In this document: piece by piece, positions 10,030 to 21,400 of the stretch
How the letters are laid out: each line of letters opens with the position of its first letter
How positions within the stretch are numbered: the stretch's first letter is position 1
Origin: Patellaria atrata CBS 101060
Taxonomy: Eukaryota > Ascomycota > Dothideomycetes > Patellariales > Patellariaceae
Assembly (NCBI GenBank): GCA_010093705.1
Contig: MU006089.1
Coordinates: 2,095,561-2,159,560 of the forward strand
Direction: 5' to 3'
Length of the DNA: 64,000 nt
Position numbers and translations under genes: made by a program
Notes under the pieces: generated by a model
The model's input: only the letters and a program-made list of their open reading frames with translations
Told to the model about the DNA's origin: nothing
Database searches by the model: none

Positions 10030-13000
10030 ATGTCAGGCCAGGCAGAGACCCAGGCTACGGATCATAGCACACTCTATGTGCCTTCTAGGATTGGAAAAGA
10101 TGGGCGGTCTCTCTCCGCTGCCAGTATTTCCGGAGGTCTACGTGGACAATCGTATGCGACAACTGGACCGCCACCAGGAAGCTTCAGTTCCGAGCTTAGG
10201 TCTGCTGGGGCATCACGCAGCGAAACACCAAGGCCAGATTTTAGCGCTCATACAAGTTTCAAGGAAGAAGATGAACGTACAGCTTCAGAGCAAAGGCAGG
10301 CGGAACTCCGTGACCAGATCGATAAAGAGACGAAGATTAAGATAGGCTCGGAGAATCTCCTCGAAGCTCTCAACGCTAAGAATGCCAAACAAGCAAAGGA
10401 CCAGAAGCTACGCGTAGAAGCGGAATTGAACTCTTCGAATAGGAAGATTGAGCAATTGAAGCTTGGCTTAGAGGCTGAAATACAACGAGCGAAAGAGCCC
10501 CCTAATCCACCAGGTGGGAGGTTATCCTACCTTTTTCAGAAAGCGCCCGTACGGTCAGGTTCACGTCTAGCATTAAACGAAGATGTTGACGAAGATGTTG
10601 ACGAAGAAGAGGATGAATCGCCTACTTTCGTACTTGCAGAGATTCTACAAGCATTGGAAGCCGAGGGCATGCGACCGGACTACTATGTGGAACGCGCTAA
10701 TTCACTTGTTGATCTATTCAAACGACATCCAACGCTGAAATATGACCTCGCGTGGTCCATATTTGGGTTACGAATGCAGACAATGCTCCTCAGCGATAGT
10801 CGAGAGGTTGTGGCCGCTGGATATCGAGTCATGAGATATGCCATTGCCGATCGCAGGTCATTACAAACTATTCGAGCGCTACATACGGACTACCTTGTAA
10901 TTGTCTCTCTAGTCAAAGAAAGCAAAGCAAGTATCGAAAGAGAGCAAGCTTTGAAATTCGTGCGAGCTTTTCTTGACATCAAAGATGGTGTAAAGGAGAT
11001 ATCTTGTGCCGTCATACGAATTATTGCTGCTGTGGCAGAACATCCAGATGATCGGTTGAGAAGCATTTGTATCCTGACGCTCGCAGAGATCCTCGTCCGC
11101 GACCCAGCGTTGGTCGTAGCTGCAAGTGGCATCGGGACCCTCACTGAGGCTCTTGGTGAAGGTCATTATCACGCATCAGAGAGTTTGACGGGCGCTTTTC
11201 TTTTCCTGCTCGACTTACCTGATCGGCGCAAATACCTGAAATCTGGACACGAGCTTGAACTTCCATTTGCTGCTTTCACAGATTCTTCCGCAGGTCACGC
11301 ACATGAGGATAAACTAAAAGTAAATGCAAAAGTAATTGCAATGCTTTTACGAAGTTGGCCTGGTCTTATGACGCTTTCTATGAACAACTTCATGGCGATT
11401 AGATCTCTTCTAGCTTCTCTCTACATACCAACCCCCCATGTCCGCCACGTCCTGTTAGAACTTCTGATTGATATTCTTCGTATCAAATCACCATCGTGGT
11501 CTACTTCTTTCCTCGCTGGCAGGCGCTTGACGACTTACGGAAGAGTCACCAACCTCAGACCGGAAGGCAGTCGGGATGGCCCAACAGTGGAAACCGAAGA
11601 TGAATCAGAGAAGAGGAATTTGGTTGATCACTTCACCTCTGTCACCCTTGCCGTCTTTCTTCATGCGGGTCTACTACCTGCTTTGATGCATGCTGAAGAA
11701 GATGCTTTAAACCTGACCCTTAAACGAAAGACCACTCTACTACTTGGGGAGGTCTTAACAATGGCAAACCAGTTGCTTCCGAGCTCCTGGAGTGCAGAGC
11801 TCCAGGTACTTCCAGAATTACTACGGTCGGCCGCTAGATTCGGTGTTGAGGATCGTTTCATAGCTAGCAGTACAATATATCAAGTGGACAGTGTGAATCG
11901 AACATTATATCGGTTCAATCCGAATAATCCTGGTCATAAGAAGTCCAATTCTACAAACGACACGGATTCTAGCCAACGTCAACCGGAACAATCCAAAACA
12001 CCAATTGGTCCACAGGTTGATGAAGGCCAGTTTCGAACTATGATGCTCGATACACAGGTACTTAACACCGTAAATTTCACGAAGTGGAGGTGGGATATTA
12101 TCCAACAAATCATCGACGGCCCACTACTGAATTCCAAGCGTCTCGACGAAGCGATGCGTGTGACGAAGTTTGTTCATCGTGTGTTGGGCTTTTTCAGGCC
12201 GTTCAAATATCGGTTTTGTGAAGTTAAGAACACAAAGCCAAATCAACGATACGTAAGAGCTGGATGTGCTCTCATTTTAAGTCTTCTTCAGAATTCCGAG
12301 GGCGTACGATATCTAGCTGAAAGCAAACTTATCAGGCAATTGGCGGAATGTCTCTCACACTTTGATAGAATGAGTGGTCTAACCTCAGAGATGCCTTTGT
12401 TTACACCTCACAGAATGAACGAGACACTTACCGGGGGTTATTTTGCGATTCTAGGAGCAATGAGCAAAGATGCCCGGGGATTACAGATCTTGGAACGTTG
12501 GAAAGTCATTAACATGTTCTATCACATCATTGAATTGAGGGATCGGCCGGACTTGATCAAGGCATTGATATGTAATATGGACTACACCTTGGATGGACAT
12601 CCCCGCATCATTATATCAAAAGCTATGACTTCCTGCACAAAGGATATTCGGATATTCTCGACTCGCCTTCTTCGCAAATATGCTACCAAATCGTTACAGC
12701 CCTCCGAAAGCGGCGTTCCTGGGAGTGGGATAGCTGAATGGGCGATTCGCTTGCTTGTTACCCAACTCTACGATCCTGAGATAGAGGTATGTGAAGTCGC
12801 CATCAAAACCCTTGAAGAAGCTTGCAATCAACGGCACTCTCTCGAATATGTAGTCAAGTGCCGCCCGATGCTGGATCACTTGGGCGAAATTGGTGCTCCC
12901 TTACTTCTTCGGTTTTTGTCGACTTCAGTTGGCTATCATTATTTGGATGGATTGGACTACATTAACAAGGAGATGGACGATTGGTTTCTTGGACGTAATG

Positions 13001-14007
13001 ACACCTACGTTGCCTTAGTGGAAGCATCTCTAGCTCGAGCTCTTGCCGAAGTTCCAGACAAACCCCAACAACCTCAAAACACTTATGACGATGTTCCGGA
13101 ACACCACGACTATGGGATCGTACCGCCTCACTTCTATCGTGAGCTTACGCGCACAAGTGAGGGCTGCAAACTGTTGGAATCGAAAGGTCATTTCAATGAA
13201 TTTGTTAGCACGATCCGTGATTGCGGGCAAGAAGATGAGGATGCAGAGACCATCCTCAAAGTTAAAGGGTGTCTGTGGGCTGTTGGTAACGTAGGTTCTA
13301 TGGAACTTGGTGCGCCATTTTTGGAACAGAGTGATGTTGTCAAGTGGATCGTAGCTATTGCTGAAAAGTCTGAAGTCATGACACTTCGAGGTACCGCATT
13401 CTTTGTCCTCGGGTTAATCTCAAGGAGTCTACATGGGCAAGAGATTCTACTTGAGTACGGATGGGATGGTACGCACAATTCCATGGGCTATAGCCTCGGG
13501 TACTGCCTACCCTTAGACTTTCCGAAACTCTTCTCGGTATTATTAACTCAAAAATTTCCCTACAAGCAGGTGCTAATAGTATAGCAGATCAAACCTTGGG
13601 CAAACCAACCCAGTGATGTTTCATCGCGGAAGTTGCAGGTCAAACTGGTCGAGTCTGAAAAGGACGAGCTCAACACACGGATCTTGAAGCTTGTCACAGA
13701 TCTAGGAAACACGGTTCTAGCAAAGCGTGCTGCTAGCGACCTTCATCAGTAAGATTCCATCTAGATTCCAGAAGACTCGAAAGGAGCTAACTGGATTGGC
13801 AGAATAAAAGCGAAGAAGGCTCCTGGCTTTCAGAAACCAGCACTATTGCATAAAGTCATGAAGATATTGGAATCACATCACTTCCGACTACCAGTATGCC
13901 GTTTCGTCATAGATCTCTTCGACAAAGGGGTGATGAGACAAATAGTACTCGAAGAGGAAGAAGAAAGTGATGACGCCAGCGAAGAAGGTTCGGACGAGTC
14001 AGAGTAA
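10030..14007 (+). CDS. AVO3: TORC2 subunit RICTOR / AVO3 (Ste20/Tsc11) homologue
   Basis: This is the scaffold subunit specific to target-of-rapamycin complex 2, which controls AGC kinases, actin and membrane stress. Exons are 10030-13536, 13588 (or 13585)-13748 and 13803-14007, giving about 1290 residues; the intron at 13537 uses GTATTA and a TGCTAAT branch. The N-terminal ~60 residues are disordered; residues about 85-160 form a Lys/Glu-rich helical HR1-like segment. From about 225 the RICTOR N-domain helical repeats run (FVLAEILQALEAEGMRPDYY, YLVIVSLVKES, FMAIRSLLASLYIPTPHVRH). The middle domain has LDTQVLNTVNFTKWRWD and FRPFKYRFCEVK. The RICTOR V-like block near residue 1090 reads LKVKGCLWAVGNVGS and LRGTAFFVLGLISRS. 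An in-frame stop lies at 9988, so 10030 is the first usable ATG unless an upstream exon exists. Confidence 0.92.
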
Positions 14008-15667
14008 TGGACCCAAGGATGGTGGTGGTGTTTGAGCACTTTAAGGCCTTTGGAGTCATAATACTATATAAACACAAGGACATATTCTTATTGAGCGGTT
14101 TGGCGTCAAGGAGGTGAAGGATATTTGTTCGGAAGCACAAAGGGTTTTGTTGTGTTCGAGTATTCGGAGTAGGGAGTCTAATCTATCATGCATCTGCGGG
14201 GGATGGGAAAAAAAAATGGCGCCGGTTTTGAAGTGGAGAAAGGTGTATGTTATGAGTTTGGGAACTAGTAGGAGCATTGGGCAGCTTGTTGAATGGTTCG
14301 ATTCGCTTTCCCTATCCTAATTATTCGATATCCAGCAGAAATTCGCGGGAGCAGAACCGTGGAAAGAGTGAGGCCTGAATACCGCACTCTCGGTTGAATG
14401 TGAAATGTTTTGAACCCATGGTCTCGGTTGACCTGTCAAAAACTTCAGTCCATTCTTAAAGTTTGACTACATATATCATCTCCACTAACTCTTTAGTGCG
14501 GCCCACCTGTGAGGAGGTATGTCCGAGAAGGCCCTCGATGTCTTATAAGAGTGGATATCTTTCTGCCGTATAACGCAACACGGAATTGAAGCAGCTATGC
14601 AGGAACAGAAGTGCTTACATATCCATCGAAGTGCGTACGGTATCAGCCTGAGGTGAGGTATTACGAGAGATGAGATGGGATTCGAACGACCTTCGGTTTA
14701 TTAGGAGGTTGCCGTGTGATGCAGAACACGAGGCGTAGAACTTAGTGCTACTCACTAGTCAACGTGGACAACACATGTTCAAAAGAAAACGGAGGCTAAT
14801 AATACCGTGGAGTAGACCTGTACTATACGGTTTGATGGATGGTAGTTGGGGATAGTTTTATGTTGTTGGAAGGGTTAGAAGGGGTTGGTGTGGCATAGTT
14901 TGAACGATATACAGGCCGAAATTCGATCTGAGGTTAGTCCAATCGGGTCAAGTCATCGACACTAAACTTTACACCAATCATCTTTGGTGGATGCCGTTCA
15001 AAGTCATGGGCAGGATGGAAATTCCTCGACACCGACAGGCGTTCTGTTACAGACTTACAAGTCGACCCGACAACCTTAAGCCTTGATGGGAAATGCATCC
15101 CATACCTTACAATACAAAGTTACACCTTATCGGCCGATCGCCCATGAATCCAGACGGGTAGACGCCAATAATGAGCCTCTATATGCCTCGTACGTCCGCC
15201 TGTCAGAATCATGTCGTCGTAGACTTTAATACCTTACCATCGCTACACCACCTTCCACAATCTCAGCAACCTCATCTTTTTTGCCCTTATTTCTCCGTCT
15301 ATACCCAGTTTTGCAGCCGTAAAACCTTTCATCTCATTCAAATAATTTGTGCCGGACTATGTACATGCGATCTCGACTTTCTTATTATATTTCAAAGCAT
15401 TCCTTTCATTCACTGTCATTGAATTAGTGGGTTTGCTCAGTTGTAAAAGATTTGTAAAAGTAGGTTAACGGCAAGGTAACCCGGCTGAAGTGGCGCGCAT
15501 ATGATATCAGTCTCGACACCTTCATTGCCATATTTCCACCTCACGACTATCCGACTCCTCGACCCTGCAGCCGCTTCCCGAACCGTTTCCGTCCCATTCT
15601 TCCCAGTCGTATCTACCTCATCTGGAATTCTACCACTCCGAGACACTCGAAGATACAATAAGGATAT
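14008..15667. other. Intergenic, TORC2 gene to LON-RING gene
   Basis: About 1.7 kb without a supported protein gene. On the minus strand at 14668-14757 there is a degraded tRNA-like stretch (see findings). The rest shows only short frames with no recognisable content. Confidence 0.45.
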
Positions 15668-15709
15668 ATGGAGGACGGGTTGGTGGAACCAACCATAAGC
15701 ACTGAATGA
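15668..15709 (+). promoter_or_regulatory. Upstream ORF whose stop overlaps the LON-RING start codon
   Basis: ATG at 15668 opens a 13-codon frame (MEDGLVEPTISTE) that ends at TGA 15707-15709. That TGA overlaps the ATG of the main frame (15706-15708) in the sequence ATGA. The arrangement would suit termination-reinitiation control, but whether the transcript starts upstream of 15668 is unknown. Confidence 0.45.
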
Positions 15710-17388
15710 ATCTGCTGGAAAGCGTGGGCTTCTCTCTCATAGATAGCGAAGAGCTGTCATACGACGAGCTGCTGGCCTCGTCCAGATTCATGAGCGGTGA
15801 TGAGGCACGTGTCACGTCTCAGGATATCGTGGGACTCGACGCTCACGAAGATGCCAGAACTCTGGTCCGATTGATACAATGCTCTAAATGCTCCTTACCG
15901 TTCCGAATACCAATCACTTTACCTTGCGGTCATTCGCACTGCAGGGACTGCCTGCCCCAACCCCACCATCGGGAGAATATATCTTATCCGAATACGCCTG
16001 ATCGTCGCCACGGCGTGGTGTGTCCAGTGCAAACCTGCCAGCGCGAGCATCCCGTAGGAGAATGTGATGTGGACGTTACGCTGTCAAAGATCATGGAGGC
16101 TATAACTGATGTAACTGCAGAATATCAGCCAGCCTCGGAAGATACTCCAATGTTGTTGGAAGAAATAAAGCATTACCCACGCGCAGACTCCGTTCTCCCA
16201 GAAAAGGAAGAGGATAGCATGGAAACACCCGAGCCTAGATCACAAGTCCTAAACGGAGGAAGACTGGCGGCGACCCTCCGTTTCGCTCAGATGGGTTTTC
16301 TGGATTTCGAGGCAGAGGTCGGGTATCAGACGCTGTCGAAAGAAGGGGATGATTATAGACCGCTGGGTGAAAGGATACTGACACAATTTCGGGAATCCGT
16401 TTCTAAGGAACTAGATTGTCAAGTTTGTTACAACTTGATGTATGATCCTGTCACAACTCCCTGCGGCCATACGTTCTGTCGAAAGTGTCTAGTTAGAGTT
16501 CTTGATCACTCTAGTCACTGTCCTATCTGCCGTCGCACTCTCCCCATACCGCCGTCTTTAGATCGTCAACCCAGCAATCAACGATTAAAAAGTCTTCTTG
16601 TTGGTCTATGTCCGGATCTAGTTGCTGCTCGAGCAGAAGCAGTTGAACAGGAAGAGCGCGGAACTATCGGGGAATTGGACGTGCCGTTGTTCGTTTGCAC
16701 CCTCGGCTTCCCATCCATGCCGACGTTTCTTCATATTTTCGAACCCCGATACAGACTGATGATTCGGCGCGCGCTGGAAGGTAATCGTACCTTTGGTATG
16801 CTAATGTACAATCGTGCCGGTCAACCGCAAGGAGACCTGGGGAATACGCATTTCCTTCAATATGGAACGATGCTACGCATATTGAATGTGCAAATGCTAC
16901 CAGACGGTCGCAGTCTTATCGAATGCATCGGCACGACTCGCTTCAAAGTCCTTCGCTGGAGTCAGCTGGATGGATACATCGTTGGCAGTGTCGAGCGCAT
17001 TGAGGATGTTAGTCTTGCTGAAGAAGAGAGAATTGAAGCCGAAGAAACGTCCGTCGCAGCCCCAGCCCTCAACGCTCCACCCACACCGGATAATATCAGC
17101 ATCGATCCTTCAGTTCTCGTCAACAGACTCTCGACGAGAAGACTGCTGATACATGGCGTTGAGTTTATCGAAAAGATGCGGGCGAACAGCGCTCCTTGGC
17201 TCCACCAGAGGATCCTCGACGCCTACGGACAACCACCGGACGACCCTGCCCTCTTTCCTTATTGGTTTGCATGTGTGCTGCCCATCGCGGACGAAGAAAA
17301 GTACCTTTTACTTTCGACGACGAGTGTTCGCGAGAGGCTCAAGATCGTCGTTAATTGGATACGCAGGATCGAAGGTCAACGATGGTGA
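15706..17388 (+). CDS. LON N-terminal domain and double RING finger protein
   Basis: A likely E3 ubiquitin ligase of the LONRF kind. The single-exon frame is 560 residues. RING-like domain 1 starts near residue 59 (CSKCSLPFRIPITLPCGHSH and a CPVQTC pair about 50 residues on, so it has an insertion). RING 2, near residues 237-276, is canonical: CQVCYNLMYDPVTTPCGHTF then CRKC and CPICRR. The Lon substrate-binding domain runs from about 325 (VPLFVCTLGFPSMPTFLHIF, EPRYRLMIRRAL) to the end (ERLKIVVNWIRRIEGQRW). The frame stops at TGG TGA, but that TGA is inside a strong donor (G|GTGAGT at 17386), so a spliced version with a different C terminus is possible; I could not identify the next exon with confidence. 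The start codon overlaps a uORF stop. Confidence 0.9.
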   Translation: MNLLESVGFSLIDSEELSYDELLASSRFMSGDEARVTSQDIVGLDAHEDARTLVRLIQCSKCSLPFRIPITLPCGHSHCRDCLPQPHHRENISYPNTPDRRHGVVCPVQTCQREHPVGECDVDVTLSKIMEAITDVTAEYQPASEDTPMLLEEIKHYPRADSVLPEKEEDSMETPEPRSQVLNGGRLAATLRFAQMGFLDFEAEVGYQTLSKEGDDYRPLGERILTQFRESVSKELDCQVCYNLMYDPVTTPCGHTFCRKCLVRVLDHSSHCPICRRTLPIPPSLDRQPSNQRLKSLLVGLCPDLVAARAEAVEQEERGTIGELDVPLFVCTLGFPSMPTFLHIFEPRYRLMIRRALEGNRTFGMLMYNRAGQPQGDLGNTHFLQYGTMLRILNVQMLPDGRSLIECIGTTRFKVLRWSQLDGYIVGSVERIEDVSLAEEERIEAEETSVAAPALNAPPTPDNISIDPSVLVNRLSTRRLLIHGVEFIEKMRANSAPWLHQRILDAYGQPPDDPALFPYWFACVLPIADEEKYLLLSTTSVRERLKIVVNWIRRIEGQRW

Positions 17389-18013
17389 GTTAGCTTCCAT
17401 CCTCTTTTCAGCTATATCGTCTACCCACTATTCCCCTTTGCGGAGCTCCGCAACATCATCACCACTTCCACGCCACCCCTTTGCGTACTGTGCCTCTTGC
17501 CGTTCCTCATCATCATGTTCCCTCTTCCGTCGCCCCTCCGTCATTTTCTTCACGTTGTGGGCGCATGCACGAAAGAGGCACCTGCCTCCACACCCCCCTT
17601 CCCCCCTTCCGCGAAACAAGTCAATCCCCGCAGATCTCGATCTTGCATTCATCACTCGCATCTACGCCATCGCCACGTGCAAGAATGCGTGCCCGCCCCA
17701 CATACTTTGGCGTGACTCGCATTGTCGGGTCCTTCCCGCGCCGCCACCCAATTTTCCTTGCATCTAGACACCCTCACAAGAATTTCGATTCTCCTTCTGG
17801 CGTCTCTTTTCATTCACTATACCCAGTCTAGCTTCTCACCCCATACTCAACCTTCAGCCCTCAATCCACCACGCACAAACACAACACAGACATATCCCTT
17901 AGACGAAACATCCCCTTCCAACGCAATATCAACTGATGCGCTGACAGGTACGCCGGCTCCTCGTGCACAGTGCTCTAAGGCCCTTCCTCACCCCCCTTCG
18001 TCTGACGCCGCAT
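17389..18013. other. C-rich intergenic or 3-prime region of the LON-RING gene
   Basis: About 600 bases, strongly pyrimidine-rich on the plus strand (many CCC, CTC and CGC runs), without a recognisable protein. It may hold a leader for the small frame at 18014 or an alternative terminal intron of the LON-RING gene. Confidence 0.35.
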
Positions 18014-18199
18014 ATGTACCGTCATCAAGCTCCCCCTGCTCGCCGACGTCGTACCAGACACATCGCCGTCGCAGCCATCGTCGCGCTCACGCTTGCGTTC
18101 GCGCTCGCGCCTGCGTTCGCGCTCGCGCCTTCGATTGGCTTGCTCGTTTTCATCGTTTTTGTTACCGTGCTGGTTGAGTGGGGTTTACTTGTGGGATGA
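18014..18199 (+). CDS. Hypothetical small hydrophobic protein or exon
   Basis: A 61-codon frame starts MYRHQAPPARRRRTRHIA, a basic head, followed by two hydrophobic runs (VALTLAFALAPAFALAP and IGLLVFIVFVTVLVEWGLLV). The first run is built partly from an 18-base tandem duplication. I recognise no family. It could be a small membrane protein, or a terminal exon of the upstream LON-RING gene joined through the donor at 17386, or chance. The hydrophobic pattern with a basic flank is the only support. Confidence 0.3.
   Translation: MYRHQAPPARRRRTRHIAVAAIVALTLAFALAPAFALAPSIGLLVFIVFVTVLVEWGLLVG
18095..18130 (+). repeat. 18-base tandem duplication
   Basis: The unit GCGTTCGCGCTCGCGCCT is present twice in a row, exactly, at 18095-18112 and 18113-18130. 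In the frame starting at 18014 it encodes AFALAP twice. Confidence 0.85.
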
Positions 18200-18278
18200 T
18201 GAGTTTGGGGTTGCGGGGGTTAACTAGGAAGGTATGCTGGGGGTTTTAGCTAAAGGTGGGTATGGTGGGTTGAGTTGG

Positions 18279-18413
18279 NNNNNNNNNNNNNNNNNNNNNN
18301 NNNNNNNNNNNNNNNNNNNNNNNNNNNNNNNNNNNNNNNNNNNNNNNNNNNNNNNNNNNNNNNNNNNNNNNNNNNNNNNNNNNNNNNNNNNNNNNNNNNN
18401 NNNNNNNNNNNNN
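18279..18413. other. Assembly gap (N run, 135 bases)
   Basis: A run of N. The flanks are G/T-rich (GGGTATGGTGGGTTGAGTTGG before, GTTTGACGGGGGG after), so an unresolved low-complexity repeat is the likely cause. Confidence 0.95.
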
Positions 18414-21400
18414 GTTTGACGGGGGGAATCTAGATATGGGCATTCTTGTGGTTGTTGTTGTGGGTGCATCTTGTGGTGTTGATGTCTCTGTATGTATCCC
18501 TGATTTTTTGGTCGACTCGTGTTTGATGGGTTGTGACGAGGGTGGTTGTAAATTATCAAAAGACTATCATATTTTTACACTTTTTTTTTTTTTTTTAGGT
18601 GTGGTATGTGGGATACAAGAGGTGAAGTTGTAGATTTTGACTTGCTAAAACGATATAGCGATTTTTGCTTTTGTTTTCGGCTTTTGATGTATACGATGTC
18701 TTGAAAAGTGGAAATATAAACCGTGGAGATGATACAAGCTCTTTTTGTACAGTATCGTGGAGGAGAAGTAAATTATAGCAGAAAATCGTACCGTGAAATC
18801 ACCGTTCGAACTCGCTCACGTACCTACAGTAAATTCTATCCCTCTACTCCGTATTCCAAACAGCTGGAAAAAATCCGATGCTGCACCGTTTCTACAATCT
18901 ATCTCTCCACATGGCTCTACGCGCTGCCGACTTACCTGGTAATACTAATTTTGAGATGTTCGTTCTGGAGTTCTCGGGGGGCAGATAATGGTGAATGAAG
19001 TGGATTTATACTTTAACTCTTTCCGTGTGTTATATCACTGGTTCCCTTTTTCTTTTTCTATTTTTTTTCTCCCCTGGGGTTGGAGTTGTGAGTATTTGTG
19101 GTTTTCCTGGCTGCTTTCCTTTCTCCGGAATTTTGCATTGCTTCGGAATGGACCTGGTTCCTTCATTTCCAGTCTCGCGGTCTCGAGTCCTTATTCTTTC
19201 TCCCGAATTCCCTATGAACGAATTCCTCAGGAATCTTCCTCTTCACGAGATTTTGCCTTTCCTCCTGCGTGAAGTTAGCCCCTTCGCTTGCCATCGGAAA
19301 CCCTAGCCGGGAAAAAACCAAGGATTTCGGGAAAATTGTCCAAGTCCGTATCGACGTACAGTACCTCTCTGCAGAAGCGATATGTTGGTAAGGGGCCAGC
19401 CCCAAGATACCTAGCCAGTACATTTCGAAAAGTGAATCCTCTGCAGCGAAAAGCGGGAAAGGCGCCTGAAAAATGCCATGATAAGGGTCCCTTCCTTTCT
19501 TCAAAACTCCCGTGGATTTTGCCCTGCATTCGTTGCTCTCAGAAACCAGATACGAGGATCCTTAGTTCCAGTGCTCGAGATGCACTTTCGTGAATGGCAT
19601 GGCGGGGTTAGGAAATAGGAGATAGTGCTGCGAAGAGTGAAGATACCTACCTGTCCGGTGGGAAGTCGGTGTTAGTCAACGGGTGCGAAAGCTGCTGCAT
19701 GAAGAGTAATCAAAATATCGTCTTTTGCTCTTTTGTACCCTTTCCCTATGTTTTGTCGGTGTCGTGGACCGCTAGTTTCTCGCTGGTCGTTATTACGAGG
19801 TGACCAGTCAGCTCCCTCGACAACCTCTTGAAGCGGTCTACCTTGCATCGCAGCTCCCTCGCACCGCCAAACTGCAACAAACCCACACCGAAGAGATCCA
19901 AAGGGTAACCAAAATTCTGAAGCCGAATGAAAGACAAAATGGGATATCCTCGACTGTCTCGCCATGAGATCGAGCGATCGGGCGATCGAGCGGGTTTATC
20001 TCCAACAAAAGCTCTCGCTTTTTAGGGGTCTCCGAAGGATTCTTGTATGAGGGGAAACTTGCATCGTTCATGCTGTTTCTCACATTTTGAGAGGATCTCC
20101 AGGGTCTTCATAAGGGTTTCGTCGCCCGCCTCTCTACGACTCTTTTGGGAAACTCCACGCTCGCGGTACAGTACTGGCGAAAGGTTAAGATTTTGGGGGT
20201 CCGGCCACCGGTTCGCGTCGAAGAATGAGTGTGGGGATGAACATGCTCGACATGGACTTCGGACCTCCACGTGCGCGGGCCGTGTTGCGGGGCCAAGTCG
20301 AACGGTTTACCCGCCAGGATGATCTGAAGGTCCTATACTTTCCTGTACCGTCGATTTGGATGAAGCCAAGCTGACGCGATTGCATGCGTCGGGGTATATC
20401 TACACAATTGATCGTAAGCGGAGTTGATGAGGTGGGACAACTGGGTTTAGGAATAGCTTGTCTCGAGTAACATACAGCTACATTTACACTGTATCCTCCT
20501 ACCTGGTCTAATTTTTTCGTCCACACTTGGCGTCTTGTTCCTGTCCCTGGGCAATATATTTTGTTATGACCGAGATGTGAGCCGGCACAAGTCCGCAATC
20601 GTGAGAGAAGGAACAATTACCATAATGCAGCATATGCAAGGGATGTTGATAGAACTCCTGCATTAACGATCTTAGGATCACGTTTTCGAAGAAAAATGTG
20701 TGTATCAGTAGAACTAAACTACCCCACGGCACGAGTGCTGCAAAAATAGCCAACCTTTTAATAAGAATCGCAAGTTGTAGTTCTACGGCGTTGTCGTGGC
20801 TTTTCAATAACAGTCCTGCCGAGGTAGCGAGGGAAAGTTTTTCTAGAAGAACGCTAGAAAACGTCCACCATTGCTTGAAGGTCGCTTTTACGAGGTAGCG
20901 TCGCAATGTCGCAACCTCTACAATGATGCTAAAGAGGTAAAGCTCTAATCTCCTCGATACGTGATTCAACGTTTCACTCAATATGACTGGTCGGACATGC
21001 CGAGTGAGGCTGAAGCACCATCAGATTATGGAGTGGATCGAAGAGGATGATTAAGAAGCCACATCAAAGGGTAGGCGGTGTGTCTCGAGAGTGTGGACTG
21101 GGTCAACATTCCCAATTCAGCTGACTGATTTTGCTTGTCTACTTTCACTGGACGGTAGTAGATTATTGGGGATACGATGCTGGATGAGAGCATTGGCCAT
21201 CCAGCCAGCCTTGTGGGTGCCAGGCTTGCCAGCTCAGAGTGTCTTTGTCTCGTCTCTGCCAAAATTGACCATTAACAATCGACAAAGCCACCAGAAACCC
21301 CTGGTCATTCGTGCTTGCAATTCACCTCTTGCCCATCTCGTTGGGATCAAGGTCCAACTTTCCACTCTGTCGGTTAAGTTTGTGTGAAATTGGGCTGCAC

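Noticed and set aside
19163-20616. Cluster of frames of about 100 codons within the 6-kb desert
   Set aside because: They overlap on both strands with no dominant frame, no introns that extend them and no recognisable motifs.
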